Positions 53,315-63,741 are shown, counted from the stretch's first letter. The stretch: DNA of 64,000 nucleotides from Tepidibacter formicigenes DSM 15518 (GCF_900142235.1 NZ_FRAE01000009.1:1-64000); one strand, 5' to 3'. Translations and numbers: made by a program. Notes: generated by a model not told the origin, from the letters alone.

Positions 53315-54472
53315 TTAAAGTTTTGTTACATTTCCAATTGATGCAAGTATAGCTATAGTTATAAAAAACATTATACATATAGCAACTACAGCAGATAATA
53401 TTATAGTCATTAAATTTCCTATTTCATTTAAATAACTAGATATTCCATCCTCTGATATAGGCTCAATAACTATTGATGATATTTTATATACTAATATAAT
53501 AGATACTATTTTTAAAACAGGTATTAAACATATTCCTATTAGTATAACAAGTGATGCAGCCCCTAATACACTTTTCAATAAATGTGATGAAGAAAGTAAA
53601 ATTTCTATTGAATCAGAAACAAACCCTCCTATCACAGGAATAAAGTCTACTGCAAATTTTATCGTCTTAACTGAAAAATTATCAAAGGATGTAACATATA
53701 TACCTTGTATAGAAATTATTCCAAGATATATGGTTAATAAAATACCAATAGTGAATATATTAATTTGCTTTATAAAAGAAAAAAATCTTTTTAGTTTTAT
53801 ATTTTCAGATATACTATTTACAATTAATATTGAAAAAGATAAAGTCATTGTAATTATTAAAAATGTTTTAAAAATAATATTTATAAAAACAATTCCTCCT
53901 AAAAATACTGGATTTAAAGCTGCAGATGTAACTGGAAATCCTAAAGTTACTAAAAGAGCTATCTCAATTGGTATTGCTATTTCCATAAAATTAACCATAT
54001 GCTCTATAGTAGATTTACATATATCTAAAGCCTGTTTAAATCCTAAAAAACTTATAGATATTATTATAAGGAATATTGCATAATTTGATATTTTACTTAC
54101 TGATCCTGATGAAAAAGAATTGTCTAAGTTCTTAAGTATTGAAGATAATATAGAAAGTACTAAAATACTAATAAATATTTTAAAATTTATTCTCAACTCT
54201 TTTAAAAAATAATCTTTAATTATGTCTTTATCTATAAGGTCTAGTATATTTTTCTTTCCTTTCATTACATCCATAATAAAATTTTTAAAATTTATATTTT
54301 TTAATGCTTGTTCATTTTCAAAACATTCTTCTAGCTTGTATATTTCCATAGATTTTAATTGACTTTCTAAATATTCATTTATATCTTTTTTAGCTTCATC
54401 ATTTTGTGCAAAAGAAAAAGTAGTAATTAAAATCATCATAATTATTAAGCTAATAAATAATCTTCTTCTCAT
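53315..54472 (-). CDS. spoIIIAE: Stage III sporulation protein AE
   Basis: The 385-residue polytopic membrane protein begins with a cleavable-type signal segment (LFISLIIMMILITTFSFA), continues with a soluble stretch, then about seven helices. GFPVTSAALNPVFLGG near residue 173 is characteristic. It is a conserved component of the SpoIIIA secretion-like complex in the mother-cell membrane around the forespore. Confidence 0.93.
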   Translation of the reverse strand: MRRRLFISLIIMMILITTFSFAQNDEAKKDINEYLESQLKSMEIYKLEECFENEQALKNINFKNFIMDVMKGKKNILDLIDKDIIKDYFLKELRINFKIFISILVLSILSSILKNLDNSFSSGSVSKISNYAIFLIIISISFLGFKQALDICKSTIEHMVNFMEIAIPIEIALLVTLGFPVTSAALNPVFLGGIVFINIIFKTFLIITMTLSFSILIVNSISENIKLKRFFSFIKQINIFTIGILLTIYLGIISIQGIYVTSFDNFSVKTIKFAVDFIPVIGGFVSDSIEILLSSSHLLKSVLGAASLVILIGICLIPVLKIVSIILVYKISSIVIEPISEDGISSYLNEIGNLMTIILSAVVAICIMFFITIAILASIGNVTKL

Positions 54473-54482
54473 AAGTAAACTC

Positions 54483-54869
54483 CTAAGGAATAATAGTTAT
54501 TATTGTGTTCAATATAGATAACAGTATGGGGAAAGAAAGAGCAAGTACTATAACCTTTCCACCAAACTCAAGTTTAGAAGCTATTGCTCCTTCTCCACAA
54601 TCTTTACAAATCTGAATAGCAAATTCCATTAAATAGGATATTCCTACAATTTTAATTATTGTAGAAAAATACATTTTATTAATATGTACTTTGTTAGACA
54701 AGTCGTTTATACAACTAATTATATAATTTATCTTATAAATTGATGCTAAAAATATACCTATACCAGTTATTAATGCTATAGCTATTCCTATTTCTGGTCT
54801 TTCTTTTTTAAATAGTAAAGATAAAATAGTTCCTACAAAGGCTACTGAAATCAGCTTAACAAATTCCAA
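54483..54869 (-). CDS. spoIIIAD: Stage III sporulation protein AD
   Basis: A 128-residue membrane protein with three or four helices, including LLFKKERPEIGIAIALITG and GIGIFLASI, and the family segment AIQICKDCGEGAIASKLEFGG near 85-105. TTG start behind AAGGAAGU. Related to AC in fold. Confidence 0.92.
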   Translation of the reverse strand: MEFVKLISVAFVGTILSLLFKKERPEIGIAIALITGIGIFLASIYKINYIISCINDLSNKVHINKMYFSTIIKIVGISYLMEFAIQICKDCGEGAIASKLEFGGKVIVLALSFPILLSILNTIITIIP

Positions 54870-54887
54870 CCTATCACTTCCTTCTTG

Positions 54888-55091
54888 TTAATAAAGATTA
54901 AACATTGTCTTTACAGTATCAAATAAATTACTTACTTCTTTTATTACCATAGTAAGCACCAGTACTATTCCTACAAGATTTGCTGCATACGCCCATTCCT
55001 CTTTTCCTGCCTTTTGCAAAACTGAATGTAATACAGATAATAATATGCCTATACCACCTATCTTAAAAATTAAATCTACATTTATTCCCAT
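54888..55091 (-). CDS. spoIIIAC: Stage III sporulation protein AC
   Basis: A 67-residue protein with two membrane helices and the conserved VLQKAGKEEWAYAANLVGI linker. It belongs to the spoIIIA channel operon between AB and AD. Strong AAGGAGGAGG site. Confidence 0.93.
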   Translation of the reverse strand: MGINVDLIFKIGGIGILLSVLHSVLQKAGKEEWAYAANLVGIVLVLTMVIKEVSNLFDTVKTMFNLY

Positions 55092-55103
55092 AAAACCTCC
55101 TCC

Positions 55104-55625
55104 TTAAAAAAATATTATTACTAGTAAAAATCCCATACTCACCGTTAATTTCTTGTATAAAACACCCTTGCTAGTTATTTCAACGAAAGCCTGACTTTGC
55201 ATTTTTTTAAAATTTTCTATTGTCAAATTTATAATTCTTTCTTGAGAGTAAAAATCACTTTTACCTAAATTGATTATCAAATTCCTTAATTCATGAATTT
55301 CTTTTTCTTCTAAAGAAGTATTTTCTTTAATTAAACATATAGTTCCATCTAATATTTCTTCTAAATTTTTACTATCACTATTTTCTATATTATTACTTAG
55401 ATTTTTAAAAAACTTAGATACTGCAAACTCCTTTCTTTCACCTAATTTTGAAAAAACTTCTCCTAATGTATAAAGTCCAAATTCAAGCTGCATATGAAGT
55501 ATTTCTAAGATTTTTATTAAATCTGATATATCCTTATATTTCTTTTTATATGATTTATGTATTTCTTCTCCTAACAAAAAAAAGCATATTAATATTATTG
55601 TAATTAGCACTATCTTAATTAACAA
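55104..55625 (-). CDS. spoIIIAB: Stage III sporulation protein AB
   Basis: A 173-residue protein with N-terminal and C-terminal membrane helices and a helical middle resembling type II secretion F proteins (LEILHMQLEFGLYTLGEVF near 46). TTG start, overlapping the spoIIIAA stop by 11 bases, so translation is coupled. It should partner the SpoIIIAA ATPase. Confidence 0.92.
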   Translation of the reverse strand: MLIKIVLITIILICFFLLGEEIHKSYKKKYKDISDLIKILEILHMQLEFGLYTLGEVFSKLGERKEFAVSKFFKNLSNNIENSDSKNLEEILDGTICLIKENTSLEEKEIHELRNLIINLGKSDFYSQERIINLTIENFKKMQSQAFVEITSKGVLYKKLTVSMGFLLVIIFF

Positions 55626-56586
55626 AGATACACCTCTTTTCTTCTAAATCATATATTTTCTCTACTGTTCCTGGTCCTTTTCTTGAAGATAGAACAATTA
55701 CTCTTTTAAACAATTCTTTATCTAGTAAAGTGTTTAACTCTTTTCTATTTTGAATATCTTCTATTCCATATCCATGAACAGATGTTATAAGTCCAACTCC
55801 TCCATTCAAAGCAGTATACAATGATTTTATTTCTTTGCTATTTCCTATTTCATCTGTAACTATTACATTTGGTGACATAGACCTTAAAAGCATCATTATT
55901 CCTATATCCTTTGGACAAGACTCTATAATATCTGTTCTAGTCCCTATATCTCTTTGAGGCACTCCTAAATACGACCCAGCTATTTCATTCCTTTCATCTA
56001 TCACAGCAACCTTTACACCTTCAAAATTATACTCTTCAATCCCATTACTTATATTTTTAACTATATCTCTAAGAAGTGTTGTTTTTCCACACTGAGGAGG
56101 TGAAATAATTAACGTATTATGTATTCCTTTTGAAGGTTTTATTATATATTTAATTACTTTTTTTGAACAATCTAACACTTCTTTAGATATTCTTATATTC
56201 AAAGATGAAATGTGTTTTATATTCTTTATATTATTTTCTTCAATTATAACCTTTCCTCCAATTCCTACCCTATGTCCTCCTCTTATAGTTATAAATCCTT
56301 TTTTTATATCATCTAAAAAAGAATGTATAGAATATCTACATATAAGCTGAAAAGTCTGTTCTATATCTTCCTTTCTAACTATGTAAGCGTATTTATCACA
56401 AATATCAAAAGAATTTTTTCTTAAATTTAAAAAGTAATCTTTATTATTTGCACAAATCATAAGAGGCCGATTTATTCTAAGTCGTATTTCTTCTATATCT
56501 CCTATAAATTCCCCCCTCACATTTAATAAACACTCCTTTATTTTTGTGCTAAGTGAATTAATAATTTCTTCTGGAAGTTTATTCAT
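55615..56586 (-). CDS. spoIIIAA: Stage III sporulation protein AA (ATPase)
   Basis: The cytosolic ATPase that powers the SpoIIIA complex. Walker A is SPPQCGKTTLLRD near residue 150, Walker B is NVIVTDEIG near 236, and KKGFITIRGGHRVGIGG near 89 is the family N-terminal motif. I chose the ATG at 56584-56586 with AAGGAGGA; a longer frame to 56643 lacks a site. The product has 323 residues. It is the first gene of the eight-gene spoIIIA operon. Confidence 0.95.
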   Translation of the reverse strand: MNKLPEEIINSLSTKIKECLLNVRGEFIGDIEEIRLRINRPLMICANNKDYFLNLRKNSFDICDKYAYIVRKEDIEQTFQLICRYSIHSFLDDIKKGFITIRGGHRVGIGGKVIIEENNIKNIKHISSLNIRISKEVLDCSKKVIKYIIKPSKGIHNTLIISPPQCGKTTLLRDIVKNISNGIEEYNFEGVKVAVIDERNEIAGSYLGVPQRDIGTRTDIIESCPKDIGIMMLLRSMSPNVIVTDEIGNSKEIKSLYTALNGGVGLITSVHGYGIEDIQNRKELNTLLDKELFKRVIVLSSRKGPGTVEKIYDLEEKRCIFVN

Positions 56587-56614
56587 AAACTCGTCCTCCT
56601 TCCTATTTCTAAAT

Positions 56615-56641
56615 AATATTATGCTAAATATAAAAATATGC
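56615..56641 (-). promoter_or_regulatory. Possible SigE promoter of spoIIIA
   Basis: On the minus strand GCATATTT followed by CATAATATT (56623-56615) resembles SigE -35 and -10 sequences. The spacing (11 bases between ATATT and CATA) is short of the usual 14-15, so this is tentative. The known SigE control of spoIIIA supports looking here. Confidence 0.3.
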
Positions 56642-56644
56642 ATA

Positions 56645-56682
56645 AAAAAACTGACTTATAAAAATTTATAAGCCAGTTTTTT
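56645..56682 (-). terminator. Terminator of the fatty acid synthesis operon
   Basis: A long hairpin with A-rich 5' and T-rich 3' flanks on the plus strand (ACTGACTTATAAA / TTTATAAGCCAGT, two mismatches) sits six bases past the fabF stop codon. Confidence 0.75.
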
Positions 56683-56687
56683 TACTT

Positions 56688-57926
56688 CTATTCATACTTT
56701 TTAAAAGCAAGAGTTCCATTATGTCCACCAAATCCTAAAGAGTTAGACATTGCATATCTTATTTCTTTTTTTCTTCCTTCATTTGCAACATAGTCTAAAT
56801 CAAGTTCTGAATCTTGATTTTGAATGTTAATTGTAGGTGGAATAAATCCATCTTTTATTGCAAGAGCACAAACTATAGCTTCTACTCCTCCTGCAGCTCC
56901 TAAAAGGTGTCCTGTCATAGATTTAGTTGAAGATACAGCTAAATTATATGCATGTTCACCAAATACTGATTTAATTGCCATAGTCTCATTTTTATCATTA
57001 AGAGGAGTACTAGTTCCATGAGCATTTATATAGTCTACTTCTTCCTTTTTTATATTTCCATCAAGTAAAGCCATTTCCATGGCTCTAGCAGCACCTTCTC
57101 CACCTTCAGCTGGAGCTGTAATGTGATATGCATCTGCTGTTAAACCATATCCAACTACCTCTGCATAAATAGTAGCATTTCTATTAAGTGCATGTTCTAG
57201 TTCTTCTAAAACTAATATTCCTGCTCCTTCTCCCATTACAAATCCATCTCTATCCTTGTCAAATGGTCTTGAAGCAGTTTTAGGATTATCATTTCTAGTT
57301 GACATCGCTTTCATTGTACAAAATCCTGCTACAGCAAGTGGAGTTATAGGACTTTCAGCTCCTCCAGCAACCATTATGTCTGCATCTCCTCTTTGAATTG
57401 CCTTAAAAGCATCACCAACAGCATGAGTACCAGAAGCACAAGCAGTTACAACACTAGTATTTGGTCCTTTTGCTCCAAGCATTATAGAAATTTGACCTGC
57501 TGCAATATTTGTAATCATCATAGGAACGAAGAAAGGACTAACTCTTCTTGGTCCTTTTTCTAAAAGCTTAGTATGTTGCTCTTCTAGAGTCTCAATCCCA
57601 CCTATTCCTGAACCTATAATTACTCCAAATTTATCTTTTTCTAGTTTTTCTAAATCAATTTTTGCATCTCCAACTGCCATTTTAGCTGATGCTACTGCAT
57701 ATTGAGTAAATCTATCCATTCTTCTAGCTTCTTTCTTATCAATAAAATCAGAAGCAGTAAAGTCTTTAACTTCACCAGCTATTTGAGTTGCAAAATCAGT
57801 AGCATCAAATCTAGTTATTTTATCAATTCCACAAACTCCATTTTTCAAATTATTCCAAAAATTTTCTTTTCCTATTCCTACTGGAGTTACACATCCTATT
57901 CCCGTAACCACAACTCTTCTTTTCAT
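56688..57926 (-). CDS. fabF: Beta-ketoacyl-ACP synthase II
   Basis: This condensing enzyme elongates acyl-ACP with malonyl-ACP. The thiolase-fold active site is Cys in [14 protein letters not shown] near residue 163, with His in [11 protein letters not shown] near 303 and His in [13 protein letters not shown] near 340. It has 412 residues, the usual size. It is the last gene of the fab operon, 19 bases after acpP, with GGAGGU. Confidence 0.96.
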   Translation of the reverse strand: MKRRVVVTGIGCVTPVGIGKENFWNNLKNGVCGIDKITRFDATDFATQIAGEVKDFTASDFIDKKEARRMDRFTQYAVASAKMAVGDAKIDLEKLEKDKFGVIIGSGIGGIETLEEQHTKLLEKGPRRVSPFFVPMMITNIAAGQISIMLGAKGPNTSVVTACASGTHAVGDAFKAIQRGDADIMVAGGAESPITPLAVAGFCTMKAMSTRNDNPKTASRPFDKDRDGFVMGEGAGILVLEELEHALNRNATIYAEVVGYGLTADAYHITAPAEGGEGAARAMEMALLDGNIKKEEVDYINAHGTSTPLNDKNETMAIKSVFGEHAYNLAVSSTKSMTGHLLGAAGGVEAIVCALAIKDGFIPPTINIQNQDSELDLDYVANEGRKKEIRYAMSNSLGFGGHNGTLAFKKYE

Positions 57927-57945
57927 ATTCTTTTACCTCCAAAAA

Positions 57946-58173
57946 CTACTTATTTTCTTCAATATATTTTACTATTTCACCTATACAAGTAAACTTTTCT
58001 GCATCTTCATCTGGTATTTCTAATTCAAATTCATCTTCAAGAGCCATCATTATTTCTACAGCATCCAATGAATCTGCTTCTAAATCATTAATTAAAGAAG
58101 TTTGTGGAGTAATCTCCTCAACATTATCTATTCCTAATTGTTCTGCTATTATATCTCTCACTTTTTCAAACAT
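57946..58173 (-). CDS. acpP: Acyl carrier protein
   Basis: A 75-residue acidic carrier. The phosphopantetheine attachment serine is S35 in [15 protein letters not shown]. The start is the ATG at 58171-58173 behind GGGAGGU; an in-frame start five codons upstream lies inside the site. Its position between fabG and fabF is the usual one. Confidence 0.96.
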   Translation of the reverse strand: MFEKVRDIIAEQLGIDNVEEITPQTSLINDLEADSLDAVEIMMALEDEFELEIPDEDAEKFTCIGEIVKYIEENK

Positions 58174-58197
58174 ATAAATACCTCCCAAATATTTTTT

Positions 58198-58947
58198 TTA
58201 CTGCATTACCATACCACCATCTACATTTATAACTTGACCTGTTATATAAGAAGACATATCACTAGATAAAAATGCTACTAAATTAGCTATATCTTCTGGT
58301 TTCCCAAATTTTCTCATAGGTATACTTGATTCATAAGCTTCTTTAACATCATCTTTTAATACTTTAGTCATTTCTGTTTCTATAAATCCTGGAGCAATAG
58401 CATTTATAGTTATATTTCTAGAAGCAAGTTCTCTTGCTGTTGCTTTAGTAAAACCTATAACTCCAGCTTTAGATGCGCAATAATTTGCTTGACCTGGATT
58501 TCCTATAATCCCAACTACAGAAGCCATATTTATTATCTTTCCGTATTTTTTCTTCATCATAGGTCTAGTTACAGCTTTTGTGCAGTTAAATACTCCTTTT
58601 AAATTTACAGAAATTACTTTATCAAAATCTTCTTCTTTCATTTTCATTAAAAGAGTATCTTTAGTTATTCCTGCATTATTTACTAATACGTCTATTTTAC
58701 CAAATTCATTTATTACTTCATCTATCATATTTTGTGCATCTTCAAAATTTGATACATCACACTTTATAACAAAAGCTTTTACTCCATGCTTCTCTATTTC
58801 TTCTTTTGTTTTTAGTGCTTCTTCTTCTCTTGAAGTATAATTTATAGCAACATTTGCTCCAAAAGATGCAAGCTTTATAGCAATAGCTTTTCCTATCCCT
58901 CTTGAACCTCCTGTCACAAGAGCAACTCTATCTTTTAAATCTATCAT
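58198..58947 (-). CDS. fabG: 3-oxoacyl-ACP reductase
   Basis: A short-chain dehydrogenase that reduces beta-ketoacyl-ACP with NADPH. The cofactor loop is TGGSRGIGKAIA, with LVNNAGIT near residue 88, catalytic Ser in NMASVVG and the Tyr-Lys pair in NYCASKAG near 152-156. It has 249 residues. It lies between fabD and acpP. Confidence 0.96.
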   Translation of the reverse strand: MIDLKDRVALVTGGSRGIGKAIAIKLASFGANVAINYTSREEEALKTKEEIEKHGVKAFVIKCDVSNFEDAQNMIDEVINEFGKIDVLVNNAGITKDTLLMKMKEEDFDKVISVNLKGVFNCTKAVTRPMMKKKYGKIINMASVVGIIGNPGQANYCASKAGVIGFTKATARELASRNITINAIAPGFIETEMTKVLKDDVKEAYESSIPMRKFGKPEDIANLVAFLSSDMSSYITGQVINVDGGMVMQ

Positions 58948-58955
58948 TTTTATTT

Positions 58956-59903
58956 TTACCCCCTTATATCATTAATAAATTTTTCTAAAGTATCTGTATT
59001 TTCTACATTATAAATATTTACTTTTATTTTTAGTTTTCTAGATATTTTATTTATAAATCCTTTTAATGTTTTTCCTGGACCTATTTCAACAAAAGTATCA
59101 AAACCATCATTTATAAGTCTTTCTATAGAATCTTCCCAAAGTACAGATGAACTTACTTGCTTAACTAAAAGATCCTTTATATCTTCTTTTTTAACATAAT
59201 TAGCAGTAACATTTGTAACTACAGGAACTTGTAAAGAATTAAATTCTATATTATCAAGCTCTTTTTTAAGATTTTCTCCAGCTTTAATTAACATAGAAGA
59301 ATGAAAAGGAGCACTTACCTTTAATATAACAGCCTTTTTAGCCCCTTTTTCCTTACAAATCTGTGCTGCTTTTTCTACAGCTTTTATTTCTCCTGATATA
59401 ACTATTTGTCCTGGACTATTAAAATTAGCAGCTTCTACTATTCCTTCTTTTGAAGCTTCTTTTAATGCATCTATTAATATTTCTCTTTCAAGCCCAAGTA
59501 TTGCTGCCATAGTTCCAACACCTTGAGGAACTGCTTCTTGCATATATTTTCCTCTTTTTTTAACAAGTTTTACAGCTTCTTCAAAAGATATAGCATCCGC
59601 TGCAACCAAAGCTGAATATTCTCCTAATGATAATCCTGCACAGGCATCAAAATTGAGATTTAATTTTTCTTTTAACACCTCAAGTAAAGCTACACTTAAT
59701 GTAAGTATTGCTGGTTGAGTATTTTCAGTTTTAGTAATATCTTTATCTGGTCCTTCAAACATTATTGATTTTAAATCCATATGTAAAACTTCATTAGCTT
59801 TATCAAATATTTTTCTTGCACTTTCATAATTTTCGTATATGTCCTTACCCATTCCTACATATTGAGATCCTTGACCTGGAAATACAAAAGCTATTTTCCC
59901 CAT
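58956..59903 (-). CDS. fabD: Malonyl CoA-ACP transacylase
   Basis: It loads malonyl groups from CoA to ACP. FPGQGSQYVGMGKD is at the N-terminus, the nucleophile Ser in AGLSLGEYSALVAA near residue 89, and His in VSAPFHSSML near 200. It has 315 residues, with AGGAGGGG upstream of the ATG. It follows fabK by 11 bases. Confidence 0.96.
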   Translation of the reverse strand: MGKIAFVFPGQGSQYVGMGKDIYENYESARKIFDKANEVLHMDLKSIMFEGPDKDITKTENTQPAILTLSVALLEVLKEKLNLNFDACAGLSLGEYSALVAADAISFEEAVKLVKKRGKYMQEAVPQGVGTMAAILGLEREILIDALKEASKEGIVEAANFNSPGQIVISGEIKAVEKAAQICKEKGAKKAVILKVSAPFHSSMLIKAGENLKKELDNIEFNSLQVPVVTNVTANYVKKEDIKDLLVKQVSSSVLWEDSIERLINDGFDTFVEIGPGKTLKGFINKISRKLKIKVNIYNVENTDTLEKFINDIRG

Positions 59904-59914
59904 AAAAACCCCTC

Positions 59915-60844
59915 CTAAATATCTAAATTAGATATTACTTTCTTAGCATCATTAACTATTTCTTCTATAATATCCTTGCAAGGTTTTATTTCTTTTATCA
60001 TAGCAGCAACCTGACCTGCCATTATAGAACCATTTTCCATATCTCCATCTATCACTGCACGTCTTAAAGCTCCTAGTCCTATTTCCTCTATTTTTGCTGG
60101 ATCTACTCCTTCTTTTTCAAGCTTTAGCATTTCTTTTATTAATTTATTTTTTAAAGCTCTAACAGGATGTCCTGTACTTCTTCCACTAACTACAGCATCT
60201 CTATCTTTTGCTTTTATAATAGCCTCTTTATAGTTATCATGAGCTGTACACTCAGTACTACAAACAAACCTAGTTCCTATTTGTACACCTTCAGCTCCTA
60301 GAGCAAATGTAGCTGCCATTCCTCTTCCATCAGCTATTCCTCCTGCTCCTATTACAGGAATACTAACTGAATCTACTATTTGAGGAATTAAAGCCATAGT
60401 TGTAAGTTCTCCAATATGTCCTCCTGCTTCTGTTCCTTCTACTATAATAGCATCAGCTCCACATTTTTCCATTCTTTTTGCTAAGGCTACAGATGGAACT
60501 ACTGGAATTATTTTTGTTCCAATTTCTTTTAATCTTTCCATATACTTAGCAGGATTTCCTGCTCCTGTTGTAATTACAGATACTTTCTCCTCATATATAA
60601 CATCCATTACTTCATCTACATAAGGAGATAATAACATTACATTTACACCAAATGGCTTATCTGTAAGTTCTTTAGCTTTTCTAATCTGCTCTCTTACAAT
60701 ATCTGCTGGTGCATTTCCTCCTGCAATAAGTCCAAGACCTCCTGCATTTGATACTGCTGCTGCAAGCTCAGCTGTAGCAACCCATGCCATTCCACCTTGA
60801 ATTATAGGATATTTTATATTTAAAAGACTACATACTCTATTCAT
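59915..60844 (-). CDS. fabK: FMN-dependent enoyl-ACP reductase
   Basis: A flavoprotein of the nitronate monooxygenase fold: YPIIQGGMAWVATAELAAA at the N-terminus, FGVNVMLLSPY near 75, EGTEAGGHIGELTT near 139 and GAEGVQIGTRFVCSTE near 190. In the fab operon context this is the FabK-type enoyl reductase rather than FabI. The ATG at 60842-60844 is seven bases from AGGAGG; upstream in-frame starts overlap it. The product has about 309 residues. Confidence 0.92.
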   Translation of the reverse strand: MNRVCSLLNIKYPIIQGGMAWVATAELAAAVSNAGGLGLIAGGNAPADIVREQIRKAKELTDKPFGVNVMLLSPYVDEVMDVIYEEKVSVITTGAGNPAKYMERLKEIGTKIIPVVPSVALAKRMEKCGADAIIVEGTEAGGHIGELTTMALIPQIVDSVSIPVIGAGGIADGRGMAATFALGAEGVQIGTRFVCSTECTAHDNYKEAIIKAKDRDAVVSGRSTGHPVRALKNKLIKEMLKLEKEGVDPAKIEEIGLGALRRAVIDGDMENGSIMAGQVAAMIKEIKPCKDIIEEIVNDAKKVISNLDI

Positions 60845-60855
60845 AACCATTCCTC

Positions 60856-61851
60856 CTAAATACTCCATTTTATAACTGCTGATCCCCAAGTAAGACCTGC
60901 TCCAAATCCTACTAGAACAACATTATCTCCTTTTTTAATTTTCCCTTTTCTATATGCTTCATCAAGTGCTACTGGAATAGAAGCTGCTGACATATTTCCA
61001 TACTCATGTAGATTTACATATACTTTATCCATATCAACTTTTAACCTTTTAGCTGCTGCATCTATTATTCTTATATTAGCTTGATGAGGTACTAAATAAT
61101 CTATATCTTCTAAGCCTAAACCGGCAAGTTCTAATGCTTCTTTAGAAGCTTTTGGCATAACTCTAACTGCAAATTTGAATACGTCACTTCCAGCCATTCT
61201 TATATAATGAAGTCTATCTTTAACAGTATCAGCACTTGCAGGCATTCTTGATCCTCCCGCTGGCATATTCAAGCATTCTCCACCTGCTCCATCTGCGCCT
61301 AAGGTTGTTGATAGTATTCCTTCATTTTCTTCAACCTCTCCTAGTACTGCTGCTCCTGCTCCATCTCCAAATAATACACATGTATTTCTATCTTCCCAAT
61401 CTATTATCTTAGAAAGAGTTTCTGCTCCTATTATTAATACCTTTTTATACATTCCTGTTTCTATAAAATTCTTTCCAATACTCATTGCATATACAAAGCC
61501 TGAGCAACCTGCTTCCAAATCAAATGCAGCAGCATTAACTGCTCCTATATTTTTTTGCACTATACAAGCTGTTGATGGAAATGCCATATCAGGAGTTACT
61601 GTTGCTACTATTATTAAATCAATTTCTTCTGGGTTAATTCCTGCACTCTTTATTGCTTTTTGTGCAGAAATTGTTGCAATATCTGAAGTTGATGTATTTT
61701 TATCTGCTATTCTTCTAGCTTTTATTCCAGTTCTTGTAACTATCCATTCATCGGAAGTATCAACCATTTTCTCTAAGTCAAAGTTAGTAAGAACTTTTTC
61801 AGGAACATAGCTTCCTAATCCAATTATTCCTGCTCTTTTTAACTTATTCAA
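60856..61851 (-). CDS. fabH: Beta-ketoacyl-ACP synthase III
   Basis: It starts fatty acid synthesis by condensing acyl-CoA with malonyl-ACP. The catalytic Cys is in [12 protein letters not shown] near residue 113, His in [10 protein letters not shown] near 252, and Asn in [10 protein letters not shown] near 282. TTG start with AGGAGCU. It overlaps plsX by eight bases. Confidence 0.96.
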   Translation of the reverse strand: MNKLKRAGIIGLGSYVPEKVLTNFDLEKMVDTSDEWIVTRTGIKARRIADKNTSTSDIATISAQKAIKSAGINPEEIDLIIVATVTPDMAFPSTACIVQKNIGAVNAAAFDLEAGCSGFVYAMSIGKNFIETGMYKKVLIIGAETLSKIIDWEDRNTCVLFGDGAGAAVLGEVEENEGILSTTLGADGAGGECLNMPAGGSRMPASADTVKDRLHYIRMAGSDVFKFAVRVMPKASKEALELAGLGLEDIDYLVPHQANIRIIDAAAKRLKVDMDKVYVNLHEYGNMSAASIPVALDEAYRKGKIKKGDNVVLVGFGAGLTWGSAVIKWSI

Positions 61852-62854
61852 TATTATCAGCTCCTAATTTATCTATTTTTAACTTAATTTCATTTAAAAC
61901 ATTACCTTCTACAAATTTAATGCTCTGCTTAATTGCATTTTTTATAGCTTTTCCATTTGAACTTCCATGTGCTTTAATTAAAGCTCCATTAACTCCAAGA
62001 AGAGGTGCTCCTCCATACTCTGTATAATCTAAATTTTTTTTCATATTTAATAAATCATCTTTAAGAAGTGCTGCGCCAATTTTTGTTTTAATACTACTTA
62101 AAAAAGTTTCTTTAAGCATTGAAAATATTGACATAGCGACCCCTTCCATAAGCTTCAAAATAACATTTCCAGTAAATCCATCACAAACAATTACATCACT
62201 ATATCCATAAGGTATATTTCTGGCTTCAACATTTCCTATAAAATTTATATCCTTATTATTTTTTAACATCTCATAAGACTTTTTAGAAAGTTCGTTTCCT
62301 TTTCCTTCTTCTTCTCCAACATTTACAATTCCAACCTTAGGACTATTGATATTTAAAATTTTACTAGCATAGATATCTCCCATAACTCCAAATTCCAATA
62401 AATTCCTAGGTTTGCAATCAGCATTAGCCCCTGCATCAAGTAGCACTGACATACCTTTTTTATTTGGCAAAAAAGTACAAAGTGCAGGTCTATCTAATCC
62501 TTCTACTCTTCCAAGTATAAATAGCCCCCCAGCAAGAAGTGCTCCAGTATTTCCTGCTGAAACTACAGCATCGGCTTTTCCTTCTTTAACTAAGTTTAGG
62601 GCTACTACCATTGAAGAATCTTTTTTACTTCTTATAGCTTTTACAGGCTTATCTTCATTTAAAATTATTTCACTTGTATGAATTATTTCTAATTTACTTT
62701 TATCAAAGGTATATTTATTAAAGTTTTCCTCTAATACATTCTTGTCTCCAGTTGCTATTATATCTATATCAAACTCATTTATAGCACTAACTACTCCTTC
62801 AACAGTTGAATACGGGGCATTATCTCCTCCCATACAATCAACTACTATTTTCAC
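61844..62854 (-). CDS. plsX: Phosphate acyltransferase PlsX
   Basis: It converts acyl-ACP to acyl-phosphate for glycerophospholipid synthesis. [16 protein letters not shown] is at the N-terminus, [13 protein letters not shown] near 95, and [14 protein letters not shown] near 222. GTG start with AGGGAGGA, directly after fapR. It has 336 residues and joins the fatty acid operon to phospholipid synthesis. Confidence 0.96.
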   Translation of the reverse strand: MKIVVDCMGGDNAPYSTVEGVVSAINEFDIDIIATGDKNVLEENFNKYTFDKSKLEIIHTSEIILNEDKPVKAIRSKKDSSMVVALNLVKEGKADAVVSAGNTGALLAGGLFILGRVEGLDRPALCTFLPNKKGMSVLLDAGANADCKPRNLLEFGVMGDIYASKILNINSPKVGIVNVGEEEGKGNELSKKSYEMLKNNKDINFIGNVEARNIPYGYSDVIVCDGFTGNVILKLMEGVAMSIFSMLKETFLSSIKTKIGAALLKDDLLNMKKNLDYTEYGGAPLLGVNGALIKAHGSSNGKAIKNAIKQSIKFVEGNVLNEIKLKIDKLGADNIE

Positions 62855-62856
62855 AT

Positions 62857-63426
62857 TTATTCCTCCCTCTGAGCTATCTCATTGAATATGAATTTCCCTC
62901 TAAAAACTTGTTCATGATTTTTATTATTTATTTTGACGTGTACATAGTGTTTTTTATCTCTAACTCTAACTACCTCTGCTTTTGCTATTAATCTATCATC
63001 TGGTTTTATAGGGTTAATATTTTTTATATTTGCAACTCCCATAAGTACTACAGGAGCATCAACTACTGCCATGGCAAGAGATTCTGCCTGAGCAAAAACA
63101 AAATGTCCTCTTACTATATTTGTCTTAGAATATGTCATATCACTAGTAGTTTCAAGTATTGAAATTCCTAAAGTACCAACTTCTAAGTCTATAATTTCTC
63201 CTACTATTTCTTTACTTCCCAAAGTTTTTACTTTATTTATATTATTTTCTGCAACCTTTTTCACTCTTTCTCTAAGTTCTGGTATCCCAAGTTTAAGTCT
63301 ATCTAATCTTATAGTCTGTATACTAACACCAAAATAGGTAGATAATTCTTCATCTGTATAAAAAGGGTCTTGTTTTAACATTTGGGAAAGTTCTTTTTGT
63401 CTGCCTTCTTTACTCTTTCTTTTCAA
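62857..63426 (-). CDS. fapR: Fatty acid and phospholipid biosynthesis regulator FapR
   Basis: An N-terminal DeoR-like helix-turn-helix ([21 protein letters not shown]) is fused to a hotdog-fold malonyl-CoA sensing domain ([29 protein letters not shown]-like VLMGVANIK). Malonyl-CoA releases the repressor from DNA. The preferred start is TTG at 63424-63426, five or six bases after AGGGGUGA, giving 189 residues, the family norm. An ATG nine codons upstream lacks a site. A near-consensus FapR operator precedes the gene, so the whole operon should be autoregulated. Confidence 0.94.
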   Translation of the reverse strand: MKRKSKEGRQKELSQMLKQDPFYTDEELSTYFGVSIQTIRLDRLKLGIPELRERVKKVAENNINKVKTLGSKEIVGEIIDLEVGTLGISILETTSDMTYSKTNIVRGHFVFAQAESLAMAVVDAPVVLMGVANIKNINPIKPDDRLIAKAEVVRVRDKKHYVHVKINNKNHEQVFRGKFIFNEIAQREE

Positions 63427-63454
63427 ATTATTCACCCCTAAATTATAACTCATC

Positions 63455-63504
63455 TTAGTACCAGATACTAATATTAGTATATATTATTTAATTATATAAA
63501 TCAA
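63455..63504 (-). promoter_or_regulatory. fapR operon promoter with FapR operator
   Basis: The minus strand has TTGATT (63504-63499), 17 bases, TATACT (63481-63476), a plausible SigA promoter. The operator TTAGTATCTGGTACTAA (63471-63455) lies just downstream of the -10. It closely matches the FapR site TTAGTACC-N-GNTACTAA in one orientation. Confidence 0.82.
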
Positions 63505-63517
63505 TATACCAAAATAA

Positions 63518-63546
63518 AAAGCATGTAGTTAATAACTACATGCTTT
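63518..63546 (-). terminator. Terminator of rpmF
   Basis: Perfect 13-base arms AAAGCATGTAGTT/AACTACATGCTTT with an AAT loop, followed by U-rich sequence on the minus strand. It separates rpmF from fapR. Confidence 0.85.
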
Positions 63547-63551
63547 CTTAA

Positions 63552-63728
63552 TTATTTTGCTACTACTTCTTTACCTTTATAGTATCCACAATCTGGGCAT
63601 ACTCTATGTGGTAATTTCGGTTCGTGACACTGTGGGCATTTTACAAACCCTGTTGCAACCATTTTTGAGTTAGCTGCTCTTCTTGAATTTCTTTTTGATC
63701 TTGAAGTTTTACGCTTTGGTACTGCCAT
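63552..63728 (-). CDS. rpmF: 50S ribosomal protein L32
   Basis: A 58-residue ribosomal protein: [17 protein letters not shown] at the N-terminus and a zinc ribbon with CPQC and CPDC. The cysteine-containing form is the zinc-binding version. A strong AAGGAGGUGGG site precedes the ATG. It lies 13 bases after the DUF177 gene, the order seen across bacteria (yceD-rpmF followed by fatty acid genes). Confidence 0.97.
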   Translation of the reverse strand: MAVPKRKTSRSKRNSRRAANSKMVATGFVKCPQCHEPKLPHRVCPDCGYYKGKEVVAK

Positions 63729-63741
63729 TTATCCCACCTCC

